64,000 nt of DNA from positions 54,675,566 through 54,739,565 of the forward strand of contig OX411547.1 in NCBI GenBank assembly GCA_948146395.1, written 5' to 3'. The DNA is from Fragum whitleyi. Its lineage: Eukaryota; Mollusca; Bivalvia; Cardiida; Cardiidae. The notes under the pieces were generated by a model. It did not search any database. It had not been told where the DNA came from and saw only the letters and a program-made list of their open reading frames with translations. Shown here in pieces: positions 46,542 through 58,479 of the stretch; the stretch's first letter is position 1, and each line of letters opens with the position of its first letter. A program made the position numbers and the translations under genes.

Positions 46542-46619
46542 TAAAAGCCTGTGCATAAAATTTCAACAATGACAAATGCGCCAAGCAAAGTTTTAGCATT
46601 TGTATCCGCAAAGTCTGTT

Positions 46620-46723
46620 CAGAGTCTTCGTTGTGTGATGAATGAATTTTGGGTGAAAGTAAAAAGAGGTAATCTAATATCGCTAATTTGCGTTCAGTAT
46701 GAACAAAATAGCGATGTTCATTT
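46620..46723 (+). mobile_element. Family C MITE fragment, cut by E3
   Basis: 'GTGATGAATGAATTTTGGGTG' block and palindrome (46667-46716, CGTTCAGTATGAAC), then E3 begins. Confidence 0.55.
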
Positions 46724-49700
46724 AAGTCGGTTTCACTTCCATATGGACCAATACTTCATCAATCACATGAAATTACTTTTGAACGAAGGATTTGTATGTA
46801 GTAAAATCTTAATTTTAGCTTTAAACCATTCAATTGTTTTTTTTAATGAAAATGGTTTCAAAATAAAGATTTTGTCATTCTAGTTAATGCTAATATTTTC
46901 GTATTTTCCACTCTTAATCACGGGGGTGACTGAGGCTGATTAGTAGTAAGAAATTGTAAACATATAGTAAAAAAACACGTGATTTTGTACTAAACATTGG
47001 ACAGAAGAAATTCCATTATTATTTTTGGAAATATTAATTAGCATATCGACGGTTTTGTCATTTTTAACTAAAATATCACGTGATTTGTACCATTATTACT
47101 CGCCTGCTTATCTTGTTTTCCTCGTGAAAATCCTAACAATTGAATAATGCTTTTTGATTAGTCTAAATGTAAATACGGGGTTCATCTCAGAATAGATAAA
47201 AACAATTATTAAATTTCTGGTCAAACGATTTTTAAACTGAGAGAGAACACATCCAGATTCAATATCCTAAGGAAGTAAATATCTTCGAAAAAAATATTTT
47301 TAAACAAATACTCACTTTTATACTAAAACGACTCACTTAAAAACATACACTTTTAAGTCGGGCCCTATGCAAATCAGAACTATTTTTGGATAGACAATTC
47401 GATGTTCCATTCAAAATACACACAAGAAAGTATGAAAGGCTTAGAGTAAGTTAGTTTAAACATATTTTATTGCCTCTATATTACATAATTTGCAACATGA
47501 TATTTACACAAAAAAATCAAAAGTAGGCAAAAGGGTCTAGCCACAAGTTCTGTCAACTTAGATTCGGCCATTCCCTTTTGGTTAACATACACATTTTGAA
47601 GCCTTTGATTTAATGCATAATTGATTTGATCATCAATAGAAGAATAAAAATGAAGGGTTTTTAAAGGCGACTCTGTTCCAGTCATGAAAAGTATTTGTAC
47701 GTGTAATGTTGAAAAACTAGAAATGATAACGATAACAATAGTAATGATAATGGTGTCTATAATTATATGAATCCTATGATTTTATGAATCCTATGTCGGT
47801 TCGGCCCATCGGGACTGGTGATTGAATCACGCGGTGATTTTTAATGATTGCTCTTTGACATTACAAAAAACTTTTTGTTTCTTTTATGTATTGCTGTACA
47901 GCTTTGAAAATTATTGAATTTTCTTCGACGTTGCGGTCTCTAGATCCAAAGAGTAAAACGTTGTATTAACAGGGTGAAACCTACGAGTACTATGGAAAAG
48001 TTTGACTCTATGAGTTATGTAGAGTGGACATTGGAACAGGAAATGTTCGGGATCTTCTGATGAATGTCCACAGCTACATGTAGAATCTCTAGAGATGTGA
48101 TTTCTAAAGAGATGCGATTTTAAATCACAGCATTTCTTTTATTCTTGTGTGCAGTACAGAATATATTCTTTCGCCTCCTAAGTAGTATTTTGGTACTAGT
48201 GAAGCATTAAACGTTTGCAAGATGCGCTTTTTAAAAAGAGACAATGATGTCAAACGTTTTACATTAGAACGAAGCTCATTTCATAGAGATACTGTAGACG
48301 GTGTTAAATACTTGGCATACAGTTCAGTGCGACAAATGATCATATCAATTTGTTTGGCGTTCCGTAGTGCGTAGTCTGTTCTTGCATTGACTGGAAAAAT
48401 GTTTCGTAAATAGTCAGGGGTAAGTCCATGTACTATCTTATAAATAAGAATAAATTTTTGATATTTTCGTCTGTCATCGACAGTTAACCATCCTATTTCT
48501 CTATATATGTCACTAAGAGTAATTGATCGAGTTACACCTGTCACTATTCTGGCAGCCTCGATTTGGATTTTTTCTAGGGTGTCCTTTTCGTTTTTCGTGC
48601 AGTTATCCCATACTGAAGCAGCGTATTCTAAAATTGGGCGTAAAAATGAAATGCATATTTGATTCAAGGATTCCCGTTTTAGTCTGAACTGTAGATGTCT
48701 CATTATTCCAAGTATTTCTGATGCAGAATTAGAAATGTTAATAATATGCCCATGCCACTTTCCATTACTGGTGAATGTAAGATCAAGGTGTTTATGATTA
48801 AATACATATTGAATGTGAATAAATTAGGAGGTTGATCGAAATTGTTACTGAAAAACATAGCAACTGTTTTAGATGGATTGAAGTTAACAAGCCACTGATT
48901 TGCCCATAGGGATATCATAAACAGATCATGATAAAAAATTCCTTGGGTGTCCGATACTCGTGAAGATGTTCAAGCAAGTGATGAATCGTCAGTAAATAGC
49001 CTTGAAATACTTAAAAGATTATCTGAAATGTCATTGACATTGACTTAAAAGAGCAAAGGCCCAAGCACAGAACCTTGAGGCACGCCAGCTTTGACTGACC
49101 TTGACCTTGACATAGCGGAGTTAACAATTACTGACTGTTTTCGATTATTGAGATAATCTTTAAACCAATTAATGAGGGGACCAGTGATTCCGAGTTGCCG
49201 CAATTTAAAAAGTAGGCCTTTGTGCCAAACTCTATCAAATGCTTTAGATATATCACAAAATACCATACATACATGTTGTTTAGAATATAAAGACGAGACT
49301 ATTGGGTGATATATCTCGAGCAATAATTGATGTACAGTGGAATGACCATGAAGAAATCCTGACTGATTGCGAAATAGTAATAGTAACAGAAGATAATTAA
49401 AGACTTGTTTATATACACACCTTTCCATCAATTTTCCTAAACAACTCAGTGGGGAAATTGGACGATAGTTACAGACAAGGGATTTATCTCCAATTTTTAA
49501 AAAGTGGATTGATTATAGATTCTTTCCATTTATTCGGAAATATTTGGTCATTCAGAGATTTATTAAACAGTAGAAATAGTGGGTATGAAATACTACTTTT
49601 TATATTTATCAGCAGTTTGTGACTTATTTGATCTGGACCGGATGCTTTATTAACACTCAATGACCAAATGATGCTTTCAATATCTTGAATTGATATTTGG

Positions 49701-50920
49701 AGCTTTCCAGTCGGTTTTCAGTTTTTGTTACGAAGTCTGGAAGATCCGTCTGCGAGTCATCCACATAGAAAATGGATGAAAAATATTCATTTAGACATTC
49801 GGCTTTGTCAAAGTCAGAACAGTGTAAAATATCATTAATGTCTTCCGTTGTTCGGATAATAGGTATTGAGTTATTCGTTTTTCCAGAGTTGATCAATTTC
49901 GTAGATATTTCAATTATTTTTTGGGACTTTCTGAACGGATGTTTGTTAGGTTTTCGTCCATGTGGCTAAAATAACGTTGCTTGGCATATTTGATATAGAT
50001 ATTGACTTTATTTCTAATATGTTTGTATTTGTCCCAGTCCGTAATGCGTCCTCGATACATCGCTATTTTTAAGTCGGTCACGTTGTACTTAGGCGTCTTA
50101 CTTCAGAGTCGTACCAGGGTTTGTCATTTGGCCGAAAAGTGATTTCTTTGACGGGAATACATTTTGACATAAGATCTAAAAGTATGGTAGTAAATGTTTC
50201 ACATGCGTCATTGATATTTAAGTTTTGTATGGAATTCCAGTTTTCTGTCCTTATCAAATTTTCAAGTTTGTTAAAATCCGCTCTGTCGTAGTACCAAACC
50301 TTCCTTTAAGAACATATAATTGGCTCAAAATTGAAGTCTTTCAAAAGAAGTGTGCCTTTATGGTCACTTATGTCAGAGTCAATGTCGATAGTGTCAGCGT
50401 GTTTTACTTTTATTGAATCAGTAACCAGTATAGGATCAATGAGACTGGAGGAGGTACTAGTAAAACGTGTCGCTTTGGAAAAAAACGTTTGCCAAGGTAT
50501 TTAAAGACATAACACTGAATAAGTGAGTTTCGTGTTTGTCTAGTAAGTGTTGGTTCAGATCTCCAACAATGATAATATTTGGGTTTTAACTCGAGTGCTC
50601 TTTCTATGGATGTATTAAAACTGTCCCAGAATGAAACTCGTGTCCCTGGAGATCGATAAATGTTGCAAATGAGAAGGGAACTAGTGCGATATTTGACCTC
50701 AACCCAAATGACATGTACTGTCGGGGACTCTAAGTCGGGTCTTCGTTTTGAAAAAAGCGAATTTGATACGTATGTAAGAAGCCCGCCAGAATGCGAGTTA
50801 CGGTCTAGTCTGTACATAGTACTGTTCTGTGAGTCGTAAGTCAGGTCACAGTTGTCAATTTTATGGTCTAGGTGGGTTTCTGAGAGTTAACATGTAGACG
50901 GACGAACAGATTCACTATTT
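46724..50920 (-). mobile_element. Family E element E3, split by a LINE
   Basis: 46724-47450 is the reverse of E1/E2 from its end ('AGTCGGTTTCACTTCCATAT', 'AACACGTGATTTTGTAC', 'GCATATCGACGG'); the next E bases, 'GAGTTAACATGTAGACGGAC', appear only at 50885, on the far side of the LINE. The rest is lost. Confidence 0.7.
47455..50884 (-). mobile_element. CR1/Jockey-group LINE, near full length, decayed
   Basis: Minus strand, in order: AP-endonuclease part (50817-50570; 'GGLLTYVSNSLF', 'LLICNIYRSPG'), a degraded linker, RT (49431-48700; 'MVFCDISKAFDRVWHKGLL', 'AGVPQGSVLGPLLF', then FTDD in place of FADD), the post-RT region (48703-48281; 'ILEYAASVWDNCTKNE') and a C-terminal CSCGHS...HFLFQC zinc knuckle (about 48080-48030). 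A plus-strand TTTTATT at 47466-47472 (AATAAA on minus) marks the 3' end. Frameshifts make it inactive. Confidence 0.8.
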
Positions 50921-51699
50921 TACATCAACATGTTCAAAATAACAGATTCTGTATTGTAAAACGTTTCAATTACGATTTTATCTGGAATTCGGAACATTTT
51001 TTCCAAATAAACATTATAATCAACAATTACGAATCTGAAGAAAAGTGAATAGAGTCGCTTTTATGTATATTCTGGCGCATGCGATTGGCCCGAGAGCAAG
51101 AGCCCGCTAGAGTGTAAGTATTAGACTACTCGCTTATTAATGTTCTTACTGCTCTGCCCCCTATCAACCAAGTATCAGATTATTGTTAGTTTGTGATGAA
51201 AATTTAATTATTCAATATTAATTCGAGAAAGAGATTGTTGTCCCCATTGACGAAATGCACAACTACTTTTAAATCAGAGGTCTATTTCTGTAATAAGATA
51301 TTTCATATGAAGAAATACAAATCAACTGAATAAACAGTATCTTACTGGCTACCCAGGGAAATATTAGTGAGTTTGCTCAACGTTTTGGCTCACAAAATTA
51401 TTTCAAAATGAATAGCAAGATCTGTTCCCCTTCCAATGTGCTCAGCCCCAAGTTATTCAACTACTATTTTACAATATCTGTAGACTGTCAGGTAACTTTT
51501 ATTAATTGACGGTTAGCGGCTGTTTATGCCTCTCAATGTTTGCACCTCACGAATATTTCAAATTTTTGGAAATGTCACACACAGACTCATTTAAATATCA
51601 ACATGTAGATCAGACCTTAACCCTCCTCTTGGTGCTCCGCCCCTTGTAGCCCAACAGCCATGTTAACATTTATTTTCAATAGGTATATAAATTAATAAT

Positions 51700-52620
51700 C
51701 TATACAAACAAGAGGGCCACAACAGCCCTAAATCGCTCACCTGAGTGAACTGTCTTAAGATCTGACCTCCTAATCTTGTTTTTAACCACAGTTGGCCCCA
51801 ATTCGAACCAGACTGAGATTTAATTATGACAATCAATCAGACTTATTCAAGAATTATGGGCAAAAATTATGGCCTCTAGAGTGTCTACAAGGATTTTCTA
51901 AGATTTAATCCTGTGACCTCATTTTTGACCCTACTTGGCCCAGTTTCAAAATTGACCTAGATTTCATCAAGACAATAATTCTAACAAATTTTTAAGTTAA
52001 TTGGGGAAGGATTTTAGCTTATAGAGTGTTTGTAAGGTTTTTCCAATATTGAACCCCATTTCTTCATTTTTGACCCGACTTGACCCATTATCAAACTTAA
52101 CATAGATATCATCCAGACAATCATTCCAAAAGGTCTTTCTAAGATTTGACCTCACTACCTCATTTTTCATTCCAATTGACCTATTTTCATACTAACCTGT
52201 ATTTCATCAAGACAATCATTTGACCAAATTCAAAGGTGGTCGAGCTAAAATATAGCTTTAAAAGTGCCAACAAGGTTATTCCTATATTTGACCCCATGAC
52301 CTCATTTTTGAGCTCTCTAGACCCAAATTTGAACTTTACCTAAATTTCACCAAGATATTCATTCTGACCAATTTTCAGGGTGATTGAGCAAAAAGTATGG
52401 CTTCTACAGTGTATACAAGGTTTTTCTAAGATATGACCTTGTGACCTCATTTTTGACCCCATTTGACCCAATTTTTAACTTCGGGTAAATTCATCAAGAC
52501 ATCCGTTCTGACCAATTTTATGCTGAGATATACTGTGTACAAGCATTTATAAGTAAAATCTATAATGGTCAAATACTAAATAAGAGAAACATGATGGTCC
52601 TTGTTCTCTCACCTTTTTCT
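51700..52620. repeat. Bivalve-type tandem repeat, ~130-160-bp units
   Basis: Opens 'CAAGAGGGCCACAACAGCCC...ATCGCTCACCTGAGTG' and repeats 'GACCTCATTTTTGACC', 'TTTCATCAAGACAATCATT', 'TCTACAAGGTTTTTCTAAGA'. Ends 'ATGATGGTCCTTGTTCTCTC'. Confidence 0.75.
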
Positions 52621-52930
52621 CTTCGACACAATTCATGCCAATCAAATGCCTTTTTAGGCATATTCAATAACTACTTAGGGAATAGTCGTATATATAAAAC
52701 CTGCAGGGAACGGACCCGTAAATGTTCCACAATGTTTCGGAACTACTAATTTTTCACAATTGGAAGAACACACTGTGGATAATGAAAAAAAAAACCTGTA
52801 ATTAGAACAAAAGTTTCTTCATTTTCCACCATATTTTCTTAAATTTCTTTCTTGAAAGGTGTCCAAAAGCGAAAGGGAATTCATGAATAATAGATTGTCT
52901 TTGCTTTTCATTTTTGGACAAGTTAAAAAT

Positions 52931-53127
52931 TTAAGGTCGTGCGACCGTAATAGTTCTTCAACATTTCGGATCGAATGTTCTTTCACAATGGTAACCGAGG
53001 TTTCCTAATGAAAATCATTAGGAAACCTCGGTTAACTAATGAAAATCATTCGGAAATCACGGTGTACACTGTTAAAGTTCATTTCTTCTTAGGCATTGCG
53101 AAACTATTACGGGTCCGCTACCTTAAG
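52931..53127. mobile_element. MITE G copy G2 with a perfect 20-bp-arm palindrome
   Basis: TTAAGGTCGTGCGACCGTAA at the left and the complement-type 'ATTACGGGTCCGCTACCTTAA' end at 53127. Inside, TAACCGAGGTTTCCTAATGA at 52992-53011 is exactly repeated in inverse at 53015-53034 with a 3-nt loop. A G-like end also lies at 52708. Confidence 0.75.
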
Positions 53128-53209
53128 ACTAGACTGATAATTCTCACAGCGCTTGCAGCTTCATGGCGCCTGCTAGAGTGAAATCAAGGAAATTGTTTAA
53201 GTATCCACA

Positions 53210-54690
53210 AGTTTTTTTTTTTTTTTTTTTTTTTTTCTACATTTGACACATTGACCTTTTGTTTGACCTCCACCTGACCAAAGTTTGAATTTGGCTGACA
53301 TTCCATCAAGATAATCATTTCAAATTGATGGAGAAAAATGAATTCTATGGCGTCGACAGGGTTTTACAAAGATTTGACCGAATGATATCATTTTTGGCCC
53401 CACTTGACTCAATTCAAAAATTTGTCGATATTTTATCAACACAATCAATCTGGCAATTTTTGGGCTGACTGAGCAAAAAAAATATAGCCTTTATGTTTCC
53501 AGCAAGGATTTTCTAACATTTGGCATTTTTATCTTATTTTTGACCTCACTTGACCCATTTTCAAACTTGATGGAAAAGTTTTCAAAATAATCATTAATTA
53601 TTGATTTTCAGGTTATTGCGCAAACAATGTGTCCTCAAGGATTTTCTTGTAACATTTGACAACTTGACCCTAGTTTTTTTTTATCTCACTTGGCCCATTT
53701 CTAGACTTGACCGAAATTTAATCTCGATAAGCATTCTGGTAAAATTTCAGGTTGATTTAACTAAAACAACATTGCCCTTGCAGTGTCTACGCTGCTTAAC
53801 CTAAATTAGATAACTTGACTTCGCTTTTTACCTTTTTGCAAGTTCAGGCTTATTGGACAAAAAACATTGCCTCTAAAGTGGCTTCAATTGTTCTTATATT
53901 TGATCACTTGACCTCATGTTTGAACCCATATGGCCCAGTTTCGATTTTGCCCTAGTATTCATCACCATAAACATTCTGACTAATTTTCAGGTTGATTTGG
54001 CGGAAAATATGGCCTGTATAGGGTCTACACTGGTTTTCTAATAATTGACCACTTGACATCTTTTGGTCCCACTTGGCGCTTTTTCGAACTTGACCTAGAG
54101 TTTCATCAAGGCAATCATTTTGAGAAATTTTCAAGTTGAAATAGTAAAAAATAATGTTTTCTAGGGTGTCTACGAGGTTTTTTCCTATGCACTTTATGCA
54201 CTTCTATTTGTACTGCTCTTTAACAAAATTGGAAGTTTACTAAAATTGGAACATTTAATCAAGACAATTATTCCGGTTAAAAAACGGGTGATTTATAAAC
54301 GTCCTTTGGAGTGCCAATTTGTTTTTTTCTTAGGTTTGACCCCTTTGGCCTCTTTTTTTATTCAACTGCACTCAATTTCCAACTTGACCGAATTTTCATC
54401 ATGATATTCATTCTAGCTAATTTTCAAATTGATTGAAAAGAAATATGGCAACTAGACTATCTCAAAGTTTTTTTTTCCAATATTGGACCCTTTGACCCCA
54501 GTTTTGAGCCCACTTGACCGAATTTCGAATTTGACCGAGATTTAATCGGGACAATCATTCTGACCAATTTTCAGGTTGATTGGGCAAAAAAATGGCCTCT
54601 AAAGTGTCTACAAGGTCGATGACGCGAGAGAGACGAAGAACATCATGCGACCAAAAAAGCTTAGCTCGAGCACTTCGTGCTAAGGTTACC
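53210..54690. repeat. Bivalve-type tandem repeat, second block
   Basis: After a T-run (53212-53236), about ten degenerate units with the phrases of 51.7-52.6 kb ('CACTTGACCC', 'TTTTCAGGTTGATT', 'GGCCTCTAAAGTGTCTACAA'), ending 'GCTCGAGCACTTCGTGCTAA'. Confidence 0.75.
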
Positions 54691-54769
54691 TGAAAATGAA
54701 CACGACCTGATATACGAAATCTTGCGAAGAGATTGGAAGACATCGTGCTTAGGTTATATCGAATATTTT

Positions 54770-55050
54770 TTTAAGTCATAGTCGTAGCAGAACATAAATG
54801 AGCCAGTGCGTGACATTTCCAGCCGTTTGAAATGTGCGTTAGATGTAAACATTGAGAAGCATAGACAGCCTTATACCGTGAATATAAAGTTACCTTATTA
54901 TTTACAGATACTTTGAGACCATATCTATCTACAAGATGCATAGTGAAGACTCTGGCCAGACAGTGCGGATGCACAGGCTGGTCAGAGTCTTTACTTTGCG
55001 TATATAAGAAATTGTTTGAAATCTCACGCACAGGCTAAAATATCGTTACT
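54770..55050. mobile_element. Possible MITE with internal hairpin
   Basis: 'GACTCTGGCCAGACAGTGCG' and 'GGCTGGTCAGAGTC' pair (54947-54989). Outer ends are unclear. Confidence 0.35.
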
Positions 55051-55302
55051 ACCTTTACAATGTATGGGTTTCGTTGTAATCGACCATATGCCTATGAAAT
55101 AAATTGGGAAAAAACACCTAAAAGTTTCAATGGAGTATGTTTCACAATTATTCATATAGATAAACAAATACAAAAACACACACTTTCAAGCACCATAGTA
55201 ACATTGTATCAATTTTGTTAAGTAAAACGATATTTGAAAAAAAACGTCTTAGTTTTATTCAATATTTTCATTTTTAGTTTGTTCTTTTTTTTTTGTTTGC
55301 AG

Positions 55303-55373
55303 CTATTGAGGTGGAGGTAGGATTTCAATTTGGAATTTGCCCAAAACAGGACTCTGGTGCTTGTTATGTTCAA
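55303..55373 (+). CDS. Exon 9: end of the ZP-C-like part
   Basis: Follows a long T-rich tract ending 'TTTGTTTGCAG'. It completes S242 and reads IEVEVGFQFGICPKQDSGAC then YVQ, ending in phase 0 before GTAAGT (55374). The paired cysteines (C254, C262) after a beta strand match the last two conserved ZP-C cysteines. No downstream exon could be recognised up to 64 kb. Confidence 0.62.
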
Positions 55374-55397
55374 GTAAGTACAAATTTATAATTATTG

Positions 55398-55804
55398 CAG
55401 TTAGGAACATCGTGAAATTGACAAGTTGAATGAATTTAGAATGCAATAAATGAAAAGGAATTGAATCAGCGTGAGAAATAATATGTTAATAATTTTCAAG
55501 GGAGGAAAAACACTGTCGATTATCTTTAACCCACCCCACCCTTTTATGAGATATACATACTTTTCTGTTTTTGTGTCTTAACGTTAAAATAAGACGCAAA
55601 AATAGCACAAACCGATACAATCAAAGAAGATTCAATCGATTTGATTTAAATGTTGATCATTTAGAACGATTATGATGCATATTTTAACTAGTTCCGGGCG
55701 TTTTTGAGGGAACAATTTAATCGGATGAATAACTGCAGCGATGAGCGAGAAATTTGGATTTTTTTATCGACATGAGTGTAAATTTCAAGATGTTATTAAC
55801 TGTA
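55398..55804 (+). mobile_element. Family C MITE C22, diverged
   Basis: CAGTTAGGAACATCGTGAAA 24 nt after the exon 9 donor; the palindrome is mostly deleted; ends 'TTCAAGATGTTATTAACTG' TA. Confidence 0.75.
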
Positions 55805-55827
55805 TGATCTAATATATTTGTAAATTA

Positions 55828-56005
55828 CAGTCAAACCTGTCTTAGTGGCCACCTGTATTCAGCAAGCAACCTGTATTGAGCAAGCGACCACTGTGTTCCC
55901 AAATGAACAAATTGCACTGAAATTGACCTGTATTAAGCAAGCACCTTTCTTTAGCAAGCTCTTTTTGAATATCCCTTGGGTGCTTGCTTAAGACAGGTTT
56001 GACTG
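55828..56005. mobile_element. Tc1-type MITE, CAGTCAAACCTGTC ends
   Basis: CAGTCAAACCTGTCTTA at 55828 and TAAGACAGGTTTGACTG ending at 56005, TA flanks, 178 bp. 'AGCAAGC' is repeated inside. Confidence 0.9.
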
Positions 56006-56195
56006 TACATGTAATGCCCTGTCACTTCATTATTCATCGTAATTGTTTGCCTCTTAGTTTTTAGATCGCCTGAACTCATCCTGCTTAAGGTGAGCTTTTG
56101 TGATCATTGAATGTTTTTGCTATCTTTCCTACGTCGTCAACAATTTTAAGTGTTTACACTTTAGAGGCCACAAATAGTGGCCAATCTTCGAGAAA

Positions 56196-56442
56196 CCAGG
56201 GGCCTGTTTTACTAAACATCTTACGAAAAAAATGATCGTAAGTCCAAATCACAAATCGTTCCTGGTGTTTTATTCATTGATGGATTCTGCCTAGCAATAT
56301 CTCATTGGAATCGTCTTTACAGGACGATTCCAATGATATAATGTATGGCAGAAATCTATATTTAGTTTCTACTCTAGAAGCATTTTTAAATTTTGACTTA
56401 CGCAAAAAAGATCGTAAGTTGTTTAGTAAAACGGGCCCCTGG
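56196..56442. mobile_element. MITE with CCAGGGGCC ends
   Basis: CCAGGGGCCTGTTTTACTAA and the inverted TTAGTAAAACGGGCCCCTGG, with a second level (CTTACGA / TCGTAAG) and a central hairpin, CATTGGAATCGTC / GACGATTCCAATG (56304-56336). Confidence 0.85.
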
Positions 56443-58470
56443 TCAGAATGTTTGTGTGGTTGCAGGATAGACTATCAATTCGATATTTACGGGAAAAGGG
56501 ACCTTAATGACAAGAAATTTGTTAACACTCAATGGGTCACAAATAAAGCCAAATCTTCATATTACTTGATAATAACACAAAGGCCACAAGTATGAACCAA
56601 TTTTCGTGTAATTTGCTCAGAAAACGTGGCAAAGAATGAACCCTATTAAAAAATTAACCATTTGATTTCCCAGGAAAAATTACATTAATGAAATAGTCAT
56701 TCCAAAAATATGGCTCATTCTTTATGAAAACTGGTCAGGTGGTCAAAAATGGAATAATCCTTAAAACATCATGGGAACATAGGTTGATAACTTCAATTTT
56801 CCTTTTACTCTCTTGGAGTCAAGATTTGGTTCAACCTTATAAATCTTGGTTAGAATGTCTGTCATATAACTATCATAAAACTATATTTATGCATTTTGTT
56901 GAAAAAAAAAGGTCTCCTCTTATTTTTTGTTTGTTAAGTGCAGTGTTATTAACAGTCATCCGAAAAGATTCGCAGATAACATTGACATTGAACTATGTTT
57001 GTTTTAATTATTTTTAAGTTGTTGTTGTTTTTTAATGTTTTGTTTTTGTTGTTGTTGTTAGGTATCTTTTTAAAGAAAAAAGATCTTGTACTTTTGTAGT
57101 ATATTTAAAGAGAAATTAACTTACTACCCTTACTGATAATAAAATAAAACTCAACACAAGCAAAAGCATAGATAAATACTGTGCCAGTAACTTAAAAGTT
57201 AAAATAAGGCCAAGAAATCCTTTAACTAGTGATAGTTAATTAATTTTTGGAGTTTGGAGCTAAGGTTAAATGTATGTATGTATGTATCTCTACTGCATCA
57301 CCCCCTGACGGAGATTACGTGCAGGTGCGCGTTTGTGCGGTAATAGTGGAAAAATTGTTAAAAATAAGAGTAAAAAAATCCGTAAGATTTGTTAGTTAGT
57401 GTAGAGTAAAAGATTATAGGGTTTCTTTTCATTTGAATTTTTGTAACAAGTTTGAAACACAAAATCGTGTAGAGTTTCTGTTTGTTTAATAACATACTGT
57501 CCTTCTTAACACGTCAAAGTTTAATCTTCTCCCCAGGCCAAGAAATAATGTGGATTATCTGTATTTCTCTTTTAAATAACACTTCGTATTTTACCGGAAG
57601 TGCAAGTTTGTTCCAGGATAAATGCTTTCGAGTCCGTTAAATATGGACCATCAATGGACCTTGACCTTGTCTACGAATAAAAGTAATTATATTGGCCAAT
57701 TTGTAAATCTATATTTCAGTAACAACTATACACCAGCTCTGGTCAATTTCTTTTTTTTTATCTTGGCCTTGTTTTTATACAATTACTTTTATCAAATGAC
57801 ATATCTACTCAAGATTGAGAAAGAATAAGCCAAATTATTCAGAAATAATTCAGAAATTCATCCTTAAATGTAAATTTTCTATGGTTAACCTAAATATCAA
57901 CGTATCATCTTAAGCCCAGTCTTTTATCTTTGAACCATCAAGAAACTATTTTGAAATCTCAATTCTACTTATACTGCAGAAAGGTTTTGCCACTTTATAC
58001 GGACTGGCATAAGAACATACACATTCAGCGACATTCAGTAACAACTAAGATCCCTCGGTGAAAACTAAAATGATTTTCATGCTTTCATTTAATTCACCAT
58101 ATTAGGCATTGCCTAAGCAGGCAAAGTAATTCCCAGAAGAGCTAACAATAACAAAATAAATGCTGCCTTGACAGGACGAAAAGCGAAGCATGGAATTTAC
58201 ATTGGCATAAGCTTTCCTTTTTAAAAAGTATGAATACGTGAGGTGTGTATGACCGAGGCGTTTACAAACGAGATCAAATCAGTTCTTCGCGATAGCTCTA
58301 TTTGTAACCAGGTAGCCAGTCGCTAAGATACTATGGATTAATATATAGTTGAATCTGTTATATCCCTTTTAGCTAGAAGGAAGGTTGTAATGAAATTTTG
58401 GACTTTTATATGTCCATAAAGGAACATCAGGGACAAAGTGTTCTTCCAAATCTGGAGGATTTATATCAAT
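56443..58470. other. Intronic or intergenic stretch, little recognised
   Basis: (ATGT)4 at 57271-57286 and generic AT-rich DNA. 57.6-58.4 kb may hold the worn 3' part of the LINE that follows, but no motif could be placed. Confidence 0.35.
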
Positions 58471-58479
58471 TTCACATTT

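Larger units (their letters stand above)
3407..55373 (+). other. Split gene for a secreted ZP-domain-like protein (9 coding exons seen, 3' end missing)
   Basis: Nine short exons with GT/AG borders and matching phases (1,0,0,1,2,1,2,1,0) join into one 265-residue open frame. Residues 1-22 form a signal peptide (hydrophobic core, AIA before the likely cut). Cysteines at 28, 59, 84 and 117 have the spacing of the four ZP-N cysteines. The second half has 'LLTDGCP' around Cys202 and 'GICPKQ..GAC' at Cys254 and Cys262, as at the end of a ZP-C module. N-X-S/T sites at about N25, N81, N86, N100 and N204 suit a glycoprotein. ZP proteins polymerise in egg coats or apical matrices; that role is inferred. 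No furin site or membrane anchor is found, so the gene probably continues to the right. An acceptor-like 'CATTCCAG' at 3399-3406 suggests an upstream untranslated exon. The nine introns run from about 3.6 to 9.6 kb and are full of mobile elements. The family call rests on cysteine spacing and motifs read by eye; another secreted beta-sandwich family is possible. Confidence 0.62.
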
